Below are positions 27,104 through 37,052 of a stretch of DNA of 42,463 nt, in pieces. Where the stretch lies: NCBI GenBank assembly GCA_020629195.1, contig JAHDDT010000003.1, positions 2,569 through 45,031 on the forward strand, written 5' to 3'. The position numbers and the translations under genes are program-made. Every line of letters starts with the position of its first letter. Within the stretch, counting starts at the first letter, position 1. The notes beneath the pieces were generated by a model. The model was not told the DNA's origin. It did not search any database and was given only the letters and a program-made list of their open reading frames with translations. The DNA is from Hellea sp. Its GTDB lineage: Bacteria > Pseudomonadota > Alphaproteobacteria > Caulobacterales > Maricaulaceae.

Positions 27104-27708
27104 CGCGCTAAAGTTTTAGCGGCTTTGCTCGCAAAACGGCTAAAAGCGCGGTGAGCATCGCTCCACGTTCCGCCGAACTGTGCGTCGCGAATATCCGTCT
27201 CATAAAACCTATAAGACATTGTCCCGAGAGATTGGCCGCCAGCCGCTATCAAGTCCGCTTGAAGTTCAGCCCCGCCATTGCCAAAACTTTGGAAAGACAA
27301 ACCTGGTTCGACGCTGAGCTGTTTGAAGGTCGGGCGGTTAGGTTTGGCATCTTCGATGGTGATCCGCAGAACTGTCGGGGCCGTTTCAGAAACTTGAATG
27401 CCTTTCTTTTCGAAACGTCTTTCAAGCTTGGACGTTAAGCGCTCAGTTAGCCGCTGAATGTCTTTATCTCCATAAAAACCGTTTCCAGCAAAGCCGCTTC
27501 TAAATCCTCTCGCGCCGCTCCGATCACTAAGTTTTTCTGGCAGATTATTCGCGCGATGTGCCATATCTTCGCTGATAATAACTTCAATTTTGACAGCTGT
27601 ATTCAAAGGTGATGTAACTGTCGTGTCAAAACCGTAGCTTTTAGCGAGAGCAGGGGTCGCAATTGAAAATGAAAGAGCCAAAAATGACGAGGCTAAAAGT
27701 GAGCGCAT
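27100..27708 (-). CDS. Hypothetical secreted protein
   Basis: Signal peptide MRSLLASSFLALSFSIATPALAKS; no family confidently recognised. Confidence 0.75.
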   Translation of the reverse strand: MRSLLASSFLALSFSIATPALAKSYGFDTTVTSPLNTAVKIEVIISEDMAHRANNLPEKLSDRSGARGFRSGFAGNGFYGDKDIQRLTERLTSKLERRFEKKGIQVSETAPTVLRITIEDAKPNRPTFKQLSVEPGLSFQSFGNGGAELQADLIAAGGQSLGTMSYRFYETDIRDAQFGGTWSDAHRAFSRFASKAAKTLAR

Positions 27709-27741
27709 AATAATTCTCCTATTATGAGACTCTTATAACAC

Positions 27742-27767
27742 AAAAAAGGCTGCATCTCAATGCAGCC
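27742..27767 (-). terminator. Rho-independent terminator downstream of the repeat lipoprotein
   Basis: Minus strand GGCTGCAT-TGAG-ATGCAGCC followed by TTTTTT. Confidence 0.88.
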
Positions 27768-27793
27768 CGTTTGTCACGTCTTTGTGAGTTTAA

Positions 27794-28267
27794 CTATGCG
27801 ATTGCGTCGACAACGACATTAAGTATATTTTTTGCCCCTTTAAGGGCAGCCAATTCAGCCTCTAATTCGGTAGCTTGAATTGTGCGAGCTGTGGTCACAA
27901 CTTTGCCGCCGACATCAAGGGCCTGTGTTGTAACTGTTAGCACTCTTGCTGTCGTGTCTAAGGCCTTATCCGTAATTTTTACAGGAACCGTTCCCATATA
28001 ATAGACACCTTTACCGACACCAACTGCCGTCTTTCCAGCAAATTTTCCGGTTTCATAAATGCCTTTGCCCGTATATTTTCCTGTGTAGTAAACGGACTTT
28101 CCCGCGAGTTCGCCCGTCTTATAAACTGTTTTACCCGCAAATTCCGTCGTTTTATAAACGCCTTTAAAGGGGAGGGCCGCGACCTTGCCCGTCGTTTTAG
28201 CGACCTGACATCCCGATAGTGTGACAGCACAAAGGCCTGTGATAACGATCAGTTTTAAAATATGCAT
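27794..28267 (-). CDS. Lipoprotein with 11-residue tandem repeats
   Basis: Lipobox LSGC; repeats PFKGVYKTTEF / AGKTVYKTGEL / AGKSVYYTGKY / TGKGIYETGKF / AGKTAVGVGKG. Confidence 0.8.
   Translation of the reverse strand: MHILKLIVITGLCAVTLSGCQVAKTTGKVAALPFKGVYKTTEFAGKTVYKTGELAGKSVYYTGKYTGKGIYETGKFAGKTAVGVGKGVYYMGTVPVKITDKALDTTARVLTVTTQALDVGGKVVTTARTIQATELEAELAALKGAKNILNVVVDAIA
28007..28171 (-). repeat. 33-nt period coding repeat (about 5 units) within the lipoprotein gene
   Basis: Protein-level 11-aa repeat A-G-K-x-V-Y-x-T-G-x-x; nucleotide copies are diverged. Confidence 0.75.
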
Positions 28268-28373
28268 GAAAGCCTCTGTAATATCCCCAAAATAGTCTCT
28301 GAAAAGCCTTAGACTAATAAGGGTAAAAAACTTTTAAGTCTTAGGGTTAAAAAGAGCCTAACGTTCAATAGGG

Positions 28374-28961
28374 TCAATAGCCTTGGCGGCGCTGCTGATC
28401 GCGGCGACCTTGACGGTTGATACGCTCTATCGGGTCCTCTTCATCCTCAATGACTGGACGACGCGGCATTTCAAAGACTTTAACAAGTTCAGAGAATTCC
28501 AAGATACCATCATTATTTTTGTCACCAGCTTTAAAGACAAACCCCAAAGCGTGGTCAAATTCACTGCGAGTGACACGCTGATCGTAATCTTTATCAAACG
28601 CCAAATTTCCCGGCGCAGCATCAAGTGAGCCCAAAGCGGCTTTGCGCCAATCTTCAAGCTCAAAGAGGCTGAGTGTTTTGGAAAGGTCTTTATCAGCCGC
28701 CTTAAAAGCCGTTGATAGGCCTGACGTAAATTCAATCTGGGTAACGCGGTAATCAGAGTCCTTATCGAAACTGGCAAAGAGCATGCCACCCGCGCCAATT
28801 GACGTGATAGGGCCCTTAATGCGCTCACCTCGGCGTTCTAGCTTTTTATTTGGAAGCGTCTCAAGTTCCATGTCGTCTTCTAATAAAGGGTCATTGGCCA
28901 GAGCTGCATATGGACAGGCACAAAGAAGTGCCGCCGTTAAAATGAGTTTTATAAATGTCAT
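28374..28961 (-). CDS. EF-hand domain secreted protein
   Basis: Signal peptide; Ca-loop-like motifs DKDSDYRVTQIEF, DKDYDQRVTRSEF, DKNNDGILEFSEL. Confidence 0.85.
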   Translation of the reverse strand: MTFIKLILTAALLCACPYAALANDPLLEDDMELETLPNKKLERRGERIKGPITSIGAGGMLFASFDKDSDYRVTQIEFTSGLSTAFKAADKDLSKTLSLFELEDWRKAALGSLDAAPGNLAFDKDYDQRVTRSEFDHALGFVFKAGDKNNDGILEFSELVKVFEMPRRPVIEDEEDPIERINRQGRRDQQRRQGY

Positions 28962-29040
28962 AACAGATCCCGCTAGTCTTGGCCTTCATAAACAGATTTT
29001 GGCGACATTGCCCGTTAAATACCAGACAGAATGACAGTCT

Positions 29041-31131
29041 CTATTTACCTTCGCGCAGCCACGCTCCGCCCATAGCTAAAAGCGCTAAGATGAAGAACAG
29101 CCAACCCGGGGCAAGTGGGGTACGCTGAGACGCCGTGACCGCATAATCTTCATGGGCAAGGAGTCCCATCCAATTATCTGATCTTGTGGACTTACCCGTT
29201 TTGACGCGCCGTATTTCGGGGACGGCACCCGTCAAGCCTTGCGAAAAAAGACCGCCGCCTGTGCCATCCGCCAAGGGTTGTAAAATGTCTGTTGTCGGGA
29301 GAAGCTTTGTATATTCTTTGGGGTTCAAAGCCCCAATAGCCGCAATTGTTGAAACTTCGCCGCTGCTGAGGCGGTAAGCGCCTTGACCCGCAGATTTAAC
29401 ACTGCCGCGATAGACACCATTTGCCGTTTTTGACAAGCGCACAGTCTCTTTTGTACCGTCAGGTTTTTCAATGAGGACTGTTTGGTTGCGGTCTTCAAGT
29501 GTGCGGCGCTCAATGGCTAAAATACCGCTTTCTGCACTGGCAGAGAGTTTTTCTGCATCCAGATCTGGTTCACCCATTAACCAATGGGCTGTGCGACGAA
29601 ACATCTCTGAATAGGGGCCTCCGCCGTCAAAACCTTTCGACCAGAGCCACGCTTGATCTGACATCAACATGGCCACGCGGCCATCGCCGATTTTGTCGAT
29701 CACCAAAAGGGGTGCGGCCTCTGGGCCCTCCATCAATACGTTGCCGCTGATTGGCTTATTATCAATAATACGAAACCATTTGCCCCAATTTTTTTCCTCT
29801 TGTCCTGAAAAACTCGACGTGATGGGGTGACGGCGGCCCTTTTCATTAAGTTCGGGTTTAAAGGCTTCTTGGGTTGTTTCGCCTGTGGGACGCGTAGGTA
29901 AAACCGCGGCGAGGGGAGAACGGTAGATACTTTCCTGCTCTGCAAAAGCGGGTCCTGTTGCAACAAGTAAGGCGCCGCCGCTTTCAACATAACGTGCAAC
30001 ATTTTGCAGATAAACTGGCGAGAGGATAGGGCGAGAGCGCCCACTACGGCTTGGTGCAAATCGGCGGCGGAAATGATCAAAGATGATCAGATCAAATTCA
30101 TCCAATTTTTCTTCAAAGAGCTGCCGCGTTGGGAAGGCAATAAGCGACAATTCACTTTGCCGCGCATTTGTGTTTTTAACGCGAGGGTTTGTCAAAATTG
30201 TAAATTGAACCAGCTCAACAGCAGGGTCACTTTTGAGCAAATTGCGCCATGATCGGCCGCCATTATGCGGTTCACCTGTAACGAGCAGAACTCGCATACG
30301 GTCACGAATGCCCGAAATTTCGGCCACAAACACATTATTATTCAGGGTAAGTTCGCCTTCTGCCGCGCGGACTGTGAGCTCCACCGTGTTAGGGCCGCGC
30401 CGCTCAATCTCGATAGGAATAGAAATACGGTTCCCAATTGTAGCTGGAAAGCGCGCCTTGGTTTCGCCATTGAGTTTAATCTCAATATTAGCACGCTCAC
30501 CTTCAAAGCCAGGGTCATCAACGCGGAGTTCAAACTCGGCTTGTTCTCCAACGAGCCCAAATTTCGGAGCAACAATCGCGCTAATACGGCGGTCACGCGC
30601 TGTTTCCTCGCCAATAATAAGACTGTGAAAGGGAACGCCTTTGGGCAATAAGGTCTCTGGTGCCTCAGGTAAGTCATGCACCTGTCCATCGGTAATCGCG
30701 ATGACTCCCGCTAACCTTGCGGCAGGTAAATTACCGAGCCCATCAATGAGCGAGTTCGTTAGCCGGGTGCCATCACTATCTGGCCGAATAAAGCTTGTCG
30801 TCACATCAATGGAGGGGTCCGCCTTTAGCTGTTCCATCAAAGCTTGATAAGAGGCTGTAGAGGCCTCTTGTCGTCCGCCAACATTCATGGATTCTGACTC
30901 GTCTTTAATAACAAGAACAACATCTTGTAACGGTGTGCGTTCTTCGACCACCGTTTGGGGGTTTAGCAGCGCCAATACCAAAAACAGTCCCGCCAATAGA
31001 CGCAGAAAATAGCTGCGCAGTTTCCCCAGTCCCGCTGCAAGGGCCGCAACGAACATGATAATGCCAAGCGCAATGATCCATCCCATGGGAAGGAGAGGGT
31101 CAAAGGCAATATTTGGAAAGCCGTCAAACAT
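29041..31131 (-). CDS. Membrane protein, glutamine-amidotransferase-like/VWA-like, of the MoxR operon
   Basis: N- and C-terminal TM segments; LLVTGEPHNGGRSWRNLLKSDPAVELVQFTILTNP ... YVESGGALLVATGPAF. Confidence 0.75.
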   Translation of the reverse strand: MFDGFPNIAFDPLLPMGWIIALGIIMFVAALAAGLGKLRSYFLRLLAGLFLVLALLNPQTVVEERTPLQDVVLVIKDESESMNVGGRQEASTASYQALMEQLKADPSIDVTTSFIRPDSDGTRLTNSLIDGLGNLPAARLAGVIAITDGQVHDLPEAPETLLPKGVPFHSLIIGEETARDRRISAIVAPKFGLVGEQAEFELRVDDPGFEGERANIEIKLNGETKARFPATIGNRISIPIEIERRGPNTVELTVRAAEGELTLNNNVFVAEISGIRDRMRVLLVTGEPHNGGRSWRNLLKSDPAVELVQFTILTNPRVKNTNARQSELSLIAFPTRQLFEEKLDEFDLIIFDHFRRRFAPSRSGRSRPILSPVYLQNVARYVESGGALLVATGPAFAEQESIYRSPLAAVLPTRPTGETTQEAFKPELNEKGRRHPITSSFSGQEEKNWGKWFRIIDNKPISGNVLMEGPEAAPLLVIDKIGDGRVAMLMSDQAWLWSKGFDGGGPYSEMFRRTAHWLMGEPDLDAEKLSASAESGILAIERRTLEDRNQTVLIEKPDGTKETVRLSKTANGVYRGSVKSAGQGAYRLSSGEVSTIAAIGALNPKEYTKLLPTTDILQPLADGTGGGLFSQGLTGAVPEIRRVKTGKSTRSDNWMGLLAHEDYAVTASQRTPLAPGWLFFILALLAMGGAWLREGK

Positions 31132-33863
31132 TAGGGAGTGTTCTCCCCATCTTTACCAAGATCTTGCGGCGCACGTTTCTGGCGGCCTAGACGCTCAACT
31201 AAAGCTGCCGCATGAACTTGGTCAGCTTTGTAATTCCCAGATAACGCATACATGGCGACATTGACGCCAAACCGAATAGACATTTCACGTTGACGCGGTA
31301 TGTCTTTTTCAAGCTCGGCCAGATCATTTCCGTCTTCATCAATGGCCCACCCAGCGGCCCAATCATTACTGCCTAATATAACAGAGCTTACGCCGTCACG
31401 AGCGGAGCCATTATTATCTCGGTCAACCCAAACAGGCCCATTGGCCCAACGTCCTGGAAAAGTTTGCAATAGATAAAATGATTTTGTCAGGACATGCTCT
31501 TCAGGGGCTTGGATGAGAGCAGGGATGTCGAGATTAGCCGTTATAGCCGCTATGCCGGGATGTGTTTCGCCGCCGCGTAAGGCTCGCTCGCCTTCGTCTT
31601 GGGTATCAAATACTATTGTGCCGCCGCCCGCCATATAGTCATTCAGGTTAGAAGATGCTTCTTCAGAGAGAGGCTGTGCATCGCGCGTAACAGGCCAATA
31701 AAGGAACGGGTAGAAGATTAAGTCATCTGTTTCTGGATTTACCCCTTTTGCGCCAGCGGGTTCAATCGTAGTGCGGGCGGTAAGTTGGCGCGAAAGACTT
31801 TCCATCGCAGTTTCACTCATGCGGTCAATCCGTCCAATACCGGTTTTTACATAAGCTAGGTGTAGAGCAGTCGCAGCTTCGAGATTTTTATCTTGTGCGT
31901 AGCTTTCGTTAGGCACCATTAGGCTAGCGGTTAAGATCAGAGCTGCGGCGGCGCGGCCAATTTTGGGCTTTAGGTAAGTCATGCGGCCCGATGCTGAGAG
32001 CGCAAAAATGGCATCCAAGGCTAACATGAGGAGGGCTGCGCCTAAAAGCCACCCGCCAATTGTGCGGTCTTTGGTCTTACCATAACTTTCAATTGTCATA
32101 TTGGCCGTGTTTCCTATGGATTTCAAATCGTCAACATTTTTAACTGTATTAAGGGCTTGGCGTCTTGCCCCTTGGCGGTAAAGGCCGGGCAATGTCTCGG
32201 GGCTAACGTCAGTGTTAGCAAAAGCCTCATCTGCAATGCTGGCCGCTTCAACTGGAGGTGCCTCTAACCGTCCAAAGCCGTTTAAGACGCGCTCTGGTAC
32301 CCAATCGCCTGTGCTTTCCAGAGTTCTTCCGGGCGTCGCGCGGGCAAGAGGTAGAATACGCCGCAACATCTCTACATAAAGGCCGCCGACGGGAAGGTTT
32401 GACCAATCGGGGCCTGCTGTCACATGAAAGAGCACAAGACGGCCCAAGCCTTCAGTGGATGACGTAACAATCGGGGAGCCATCTTCGAGGCGTGCCCATG
32501 TACGTATATCTGTTTCTGTCCCCGGCTCAGCCATAACTTGGCGGCGCACCGTAATATCATCGGGTATGGCAAGGCCAAAGAAGGGGCTCTCACTGGGAAA
32601 GCTTGCAAGGCGCTGCGGGTCTTCCCATGTCAATGCGCCGCCCAAAGCGCGTCCGCCGCCGCGCAGAGCAACAGGCAAGAGGCTATCAGGCCGCTCGGCG
32701 AGTTTTTCGCCTGCAAAACGAATGAGCAGACCACCTGTTTTAACGTAAGTTTCGACTTCCTCATTTATTGTGCGGGACACATCGGGCATGATGATAACGC
32801 TTGGGGATAGCGGCAGGAGATCTTCAATCGTGCCTTCAAAAATATCAGCATAAGGCGCAAGTGCTGTCTTGGCGTAAAAGGGTTCAGAGAGGAGAGGCGT
32901 TGAGCTGTCTTTAGAAGGCGTTACGACGCCAATCAGAGGCCGGCCCCAACTATCATCCAGTAATTTAACAGCGCCTGCTGAAGCTACGCCATTCGCGCGG
33001 ATTTGACTTACCCGAGAGCGTAATTCGCTTGGGAGCGTAAATGAAGCTTCAGCGCGAGATACGCCCGGCGCGAAACTAATGTCAGCCCGTCCAATGACGC
33101 GGCCATCTTTTCCGCTTGCGATAATTTCAACGCTACGGAGTCCAGCTGTGTTTGTCCTGTGCCAGACAGACTTAAACCCATCGGGCGTTTCTCGGGTTTC
33201 GCCCGGAACTAAAATGGATAAGTCTGAAAGGGGATCAAGGCGCGTGACTTTTTCGGCAGAATTCAATGCGTCCGCAAAAATATCTGACTGCCCAAAGTCA
33301 ATACCAGAAGACAGCCATACTGCATCACTTCCCGATAAATCTATGCCGTCTAAAGTCCGTGCAGCTTTACCGCGCTGCGGCGCTACGGCTTGAGGTCGCA
33401 ATGCTTTTACTGCGCGCATGACATCTTGAGCTGGGGCGAATTTTGGCTCGTCTATCGGCTCTGCTGTTGTGAGCAATAAAACATCAACATTTTTGCGCCG
33501 CGCATCCGAAACCTTGGCTTCGGCTTCGCGAATAACGTTACTCCAATTGGGGGCTGAGTCCCAGCCATCATCGATGATAAGTGTAAGGGGGCGCGTCGTT
33601 ATACCTTCGGCTTGTTGGAGAATAGGGCGTGCTAGTGCGATAGCAATTATCGCGCCCATCGCAATTCGAAAGAGTAAAAGCCACCAGGGTGTGCTATCTG
33701 GCGTTTCCTCCTCTGTGACGACATCCTGTAAAATTCTCAGGGGTGGGAAGGTTGCCTTTTTCGGGCTTGGCGGTGTAACCCGCAAGAGCCACCAAATAAG
33801 CGGCAGGATAAGCAGCCCTAGAAGCGTTAGAGGTGCCAGAAATGTGATGCCGCCTAAAGTCAT
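31131..33863 (-). CDS. BatA N-terminal domain plus DUF4159 membrane protein
   Basis: FLAPLTLLGLLILPLIWWLLRVTPPSPKKATFPPLRIL...ALARPIL (BatA-like); C-terminal DDLIFYPFLYWPV...GGTIVFDTQDEG (DUF4159-like). Confidence 0.82.
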   Translation of the reverse strand: MTLGGITFLAPLTLLGLLILPLIWWLLRVTPPSPKKATFPPLRILQDVVTEEETPDSTPWWLLLFRIAMGAIIAIALARPILQQAEGITTRPLTLIIDDGWDSAPNWSNVIREAEAKVSDARRKNVDVLLLTTAEPIDEPKFAPAQDVMRAVKALRPQAVAPQRGKAARTLDGIDLSGSDAVWLSSGIDFGQSDIFADALNSAEKVTRLDPLSDLSILVPGETRETPDGFKSVWHRTNTAGLRSVEIIASGKDGRVIGRADISFAPGVSRAEASFTLPSELRSRVSQIRANGVASAGAVKLLDDSWGRPLIGVVTPSKDSSTPLLSEPFYAKTALAPYADIFEGTIEDLLPLSPSVIIMPDVSRTINEEVETYVKTGGLLIRFAGEKLAERPDSLLPVALRGGGRALGGALTWEDPQRLASFPSESPFFGLAIPDDITVRRQVMAEPGTETDIRTWARLEDGSPIVTSSTEGLGRLVLFHVTAGPDWSNLPVGGLYVEMLRRILPLARATPGRTLESTGDWVPERVLNGFGRLEAPPVEAASIADEAFANTDVSPETLPGLYRQGARRQALNTVKNVDDLKSIGNTANMTIESYGKTKDRTIGGWLLGAALLMLALDAIFALSASGRMTYLKPKIGRAAAALILTASLMVPNESYAQDKNLEAATALHLAYVKTGIGRIDRMSETAMESLSRQLTARTTIEPAGAKGVNPETDDLIFYPFLYWPVTRDAQPLSEEASSNLNDYMAGGGTIVFDTQDEGERALRGGETHPGIAAITANLDIPALIQAPEEHVLTKSFYLLQTFPGRWANGPVWVDRDNNGSARDGVSSVILGSNDWAAGWAIDEDGNDLAELEKDIPRQREMSIRFGVNVAMYALSGNYKADQVHAAALVERLGRQKRAPQDLGKDGENTP

Positions 33864-34747
33864 ATTTGTGAGCCCGCCATGGCTGTATAAAGAGCCGTGA
33901 GAGCCACATTGGCAGGTTTATCTGTGTAATGGCGCACGACGGGCCAGCCCAAACGAGAGGCCGTACGGTCGAGCGCCTCGCAATGGGCGGCAAATTTTAC
34001 TTGATATTCATCGCGCGCTTTTTCGGCGCGGCCGACTAGTATAGGTTCGAGTTTCGACAGGCCTGGAATGCGTAATTGGACTCGACCTTTAAAGGGAAAC
34101 TCCCGTTCGGCGGGATCAATGACATGAAGCAATATACCTTTGGCTGGGCGTCCTGAAAGACGGGCTAATCGGCTCCGCCAAATTTCAGAGGGTTCCAGAA
34201 AGTCTGATGCAATAACAAGCCTTGCAAAGGCTGGGATATCAGCATCTAGATTGCGAACAGGCCCTTTTGAAAGTGCTAGTGTGCGGGATATACGTTCTTG
34301 ACCGACACGCCCGCTTCGGGCGCGTTCACTTTCGCCCATAACGGCGCAGCGCTCTCCAGCCCGCATTAAAAGCGATGTCATGGCCATGCATAGAACTGAA
34401 GCGCGGTTCATTTTCGTCGCGTGTTTCTTAGAAGAGGTCCAGTCCATGCCTTCGGAGCCATCCCGCCAAAAATAGACCGTATTTGCGGCTTCCCATTCAT
34501 TCTCGCGGACATAGACTTGGTCGCCGCGTGCAGAGCGCCGCCAATCAATTTGGTTAGCTGAGTCAGAGGGCTGGTAATTTCGGTACTGCCAAAAGGTCTC
34601 GCCTTGGCCAGGACGGCGGCGTCCATGCACGCCTTGCGCGACAACTGCGGCCACGCGTTCAGCTTCGGCTTGGAGAGCCGGATAACCTGCGGCGAGCTGT
34701 TCAGCGCGGCGGCGAAGCTCAGTCGGAGTGGGCGCAAGAGCAGCCAT
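33860..34747 (-). CDS. DUF58 domain protein
   Basis: GRRRPGQGETFWQYRNYQPSDSANQIDWRRSARGDQVYVRENEWEAANTVYFWRD. Confidence 0.9.
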   Translation of the reverse strand: MAALAPTPTELRRRAEQLAAGYPALQAEAERVAAVVAQGVHGRRRPGQGETFWQYRNYQPSDSANQIDWRRSARGDQVYVRENEWEAANTVYFWRDGSEGMDWTSSKKHATKMNRASVLCMAMTSLLMRAGERCAVMGESERARSGRVGQERISRTLALSKGPVRNLDADIPAFARLVIASDFLEPSEIWRSRLARLSGRPAKGILLHVIDPAEREFPFKGRVQLRIPGLSKLEPILVGRAEKARDEYQVKFAAHCEALDRTASRLGWPVVRHYTDKPANVALTALYTAMAGSQI

Positions 34748-34753
34748 AGCTGT

Positions 34754-35758
34754 TTAAGCGATGCTTTCTTTCAATTTCGCGATTGTCTGCGTTATGGATT
34801 TGCCATCTGCGCGTGCTGCAAATGTTAGCGCCATACGATGCTGAAGCACAGGGGCAGCCAAATGAAGGACATCGTCTATCGAAGGTGATAAGCGGCCATC
34901 CATCAAGGCACGAGCGCGGGTGGCGAGCATCAAGGCTTGACCCGCGCGGGGTCCAGGGCCCCATGCAACCGTATCTTTAACCTCACTCAAGGCTGTTTGA
35001 TCAGGACGTGCATTTCGGACGAGTGTTAAAATGGCTTCGACGACCTTTTCGCCAACAGGAAGTTGACGCACAAGCTTTTGCATATCCATCAGCTGTTTCG
35101 GGGTCATAACTTTCTTAGCAACATTATCTTTTGCGCCTGTCGTCGCGATGAGAATGTCGCGCTCGGTTCCAAGCTCAGGGAAACCAACATCGATTTGGAA
35201 GAGGAAACGGTCAAGCTGCGCTTCGGGGAGTGGATATGTACCTTCTTGCTCAATCGGGTTTTGCGTGGCGAGAACGTGGAAAGGTGCAGGAAGATCATGC
35301 CTTTGTCCTGCAACCGTTACAAAACGTTCTTGCATGGCTTGAAGAAGCGCGGATTGCGTGCGCGGTGAGGCGCGGTTGATTTCATCAGCCATAAGAAGTT
35401 GGCAAAAAACGGGACCAGGAATGAAACGGAAAGAGCGCTTGCCTTTGGTTGTCTCTTCAAGAACTTCTGAGCCGACAATGTCAGCGGGCATAAGGTCGGG
35501 CGTAAATTGTATACGTTTTTCATTCAGGCCCAGAACCGTACCAAGCGTTTCCACGAGAAGTGTTTTAGCTAATCCAGGAACACCGACAAGCAGGGCATGT
35601 CCACCCGATAGCATCGCAGCGATGGAAAGCTCTACAACATTATCCTGCCCCAGAATAACAGTCCCGATTTCCGCTTTGGCTTTGGAAAGTTGGTCGGATG
35701 CTTTGGCTGCGGCTTTTTCGATATTTGCGGGAACTGTGAGGTCGGTTTGCATGTTCAT
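34754..35758 (-). CDS. MoxR-family AAA+ ATPase
   Basis: HALLVGVPGLAKTLLVETLG, DLMPADIVGSEVLEE, MADEINRASPRTQSALLQAMQE, VLATQNPIEQEGTYPLPEAQLDRFLF. Confidence 0.95.
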   Translation of the reverse strand: MNMQTDLTVPANIEKAAAKASDQLSKAKAEIGTVILGQDNVVELSIAAMLSGGHALLVGVPGLAKTLLVETLGTVLGLNEKRIQFTPDLMPADIVGSEVLEETTKGKRSFRFIPGPVFCQLLMADEINRASPRTQSALLQAMQERFVTVAGQRHDLPAPFHVLATQNPIEQEGTYPLPEAQLDRFLFQIDVGFPELGTERDILIATTGAKDNVAKKVMTPKQLMDMQKLVRQLPVGEKVVEAILTLVRNARPDQTALSEVKDTVAWGPGPRAGQALMLATRARALMDGRLSPSIDDVLHLAAPVLQHRMALTFAARADGKSITQTIAKLKESIA

Positions 35759-35815
35759 TAAAAGAATCCGTTATTATCAGTACGTATTGAAAAGTGATGG
35801 AATAAGCATAAGGTA

Positions 35816-36421
35816 ATGTCCATGGAAAACACGTTAAATGGCGGTAAGTCGCAGTTCTCTTTACAGGACCTCATGAAAGCTCTGGCTGATACTGAAGGTG
35901 GACAGCGTCCCGTCGAAAAGTGGAACCCTGATTATTGCGGCGAGATGGATATGGTCATCAAAGCAGATGGGTCATGGTGGCATGAAGGCTCGCCTCTAAC
36001 ACGGCGGGGGTTAATTGATCTTTTTGCGTCGATTTTGCGCAAAGATGCTGACGGCGAGACTTATCTAGTGACGCCTGTTGAGAAAATCAAAATTGCCGTT
36101 GAGCGTGCGCCTTTTGTGGCTGTTCGCGTGGATATTGAAGGTGAAGGTAAGTCGCAGCGTATTTTTTTTACAACGAACCTTGATGACGTTGTTGAGGCAG
36201 GGCCCGAAAACCCTATCCGTGTTGAGACCGACCCTGAGACTTTGGAACCTGCCCCCTTTGTGACGATTAGAGGCCGCTTAGAGGCCTCACTCAAGCGTTC
36301 AGTATTTTATGAATTGGTTGAGCACGCCGTGGAACGCGATACAGATGAGGGTAAACAACTCGGGATATGGGCTAGTGGCACATTTTTCCCGCTGGGCCCC
36401 GCAGGGGCGCATGAAGTATAA
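35816..36421 (+). CDS. DUF1285 family protein
   Basis: RPVEKWNPDYCGEMDMVIKADGSWWHEGSPLTRRGLIDLFASILRKDADGETYLVTPVEKIKIAVERAPFVAV. Confidence 0.85.
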   Translation: MSMENTLNGGKSQFSLQDLMKALADTEGGQRPVEKWNPDYCGEMDMVIKADGSWWHEGSPLTRRGLIDLFASILRKDADGETYLVTPVEKIKIAVERAPFVAVRVDIEGEGKSQRIFFTTNLDDVVEAGPENPIRVETDPETLEPAPFVTIRGRLEASLKRSVFYELVEHAVERDTDEGKQLGIWASGTFFPLGPAGAHEV

Positions 36422-36427
36422 GCTGTC

Positions 36428-37045
36428 ATGAGCTTTGATTCTGACCCCACAATAGACCAGCTACTTAAAGGCCTTTTGCCGATTAAGATTTCAGATGGGA
36501 CAGACGCCGTTAAACGCAAAGGACAGCGCGGCGCCTCTGTTTTAATGCCGTTGGTTTCGCGCGGCGAGTGGCAGGTTATTCTCACGCAGCGGCCACAGAC
36601 AATGCCTCAACATGCAGGTCAGATTGCCTTTCCCGGAGGTAAACGTGAGGCTGGCGAAACAGCTTTACAGGCAGCGCTTCGAGAGACGGAGGAAGAGATT
36701 GGTGTGCAGGCCAAAGATATTCAGATAATAGGCCGCTTGCCGTCTTTTAATGCAGTCAGCGAGTATCGCGTGACGCCCTTTGTTGGGATTGTCAGTCCAA
36801 CGGCCAAAATCAATCCCGATCCGCGCGAAGTAGATGATGTCTTTGAGGCGCCCTTATCTTTTTTAATGGATCCTCAAAACCATGTGGCGCGAGATGTTTT
36901 TTTTGAAGGAAAAAATCACCGTCTCTATGATATGCCTTATAAAAGCCTAGATGGGACGCATAGAAATATTTGGGGTATGACCGCGATGATAATGTACCGA
37001 CTCTATCAACGCAGTTACCAAGCTGTCTTTGAAACGGAGTATTAG
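36428..37045 (+). CDS. NUDIX hydrolase, CoA pyrophosphatase type
   Basis: ILTQRPQTMPQHAGQIAFPGGKREAGETALQAALRETEEEIGV contains the Nudix box and the CoAse-type flanking motif. Confidence 0.92.
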   Translation: MSFDSDPTIDQLLKGLLPIKISDGTDAVKRKGQRGASVLMPLVSRGEWQVILTQRPQTMPQHAGQIAFPGGKREAGETALQAALRETEEEIGVQAKDIQIIGRLPSFNAVSEYRVTPFVGIVSPTAKINPDPREVDDVFEAPLSFLMDPQNHVARDVFFEGKNHRLYDMPYKSLDGTHRNIWGMTAMIMYRLYQRSYQAVFETEY

Positions 37046-37052
37046 GGCCTAA

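Noticed and set aside
28296-28346. Imperfect inverted repeat CCTTAGACT...AGTCTTAGG near A-rich DNA
   Set aside because: Mismatch in the stem and long loop; too weak to call a terminator or attenuator.
35358-35816. 152-aa plus-strand ORF
   Set aside because: Mostly antisense to the MoxR ATPase, which has clear Walker and sensor motifs.
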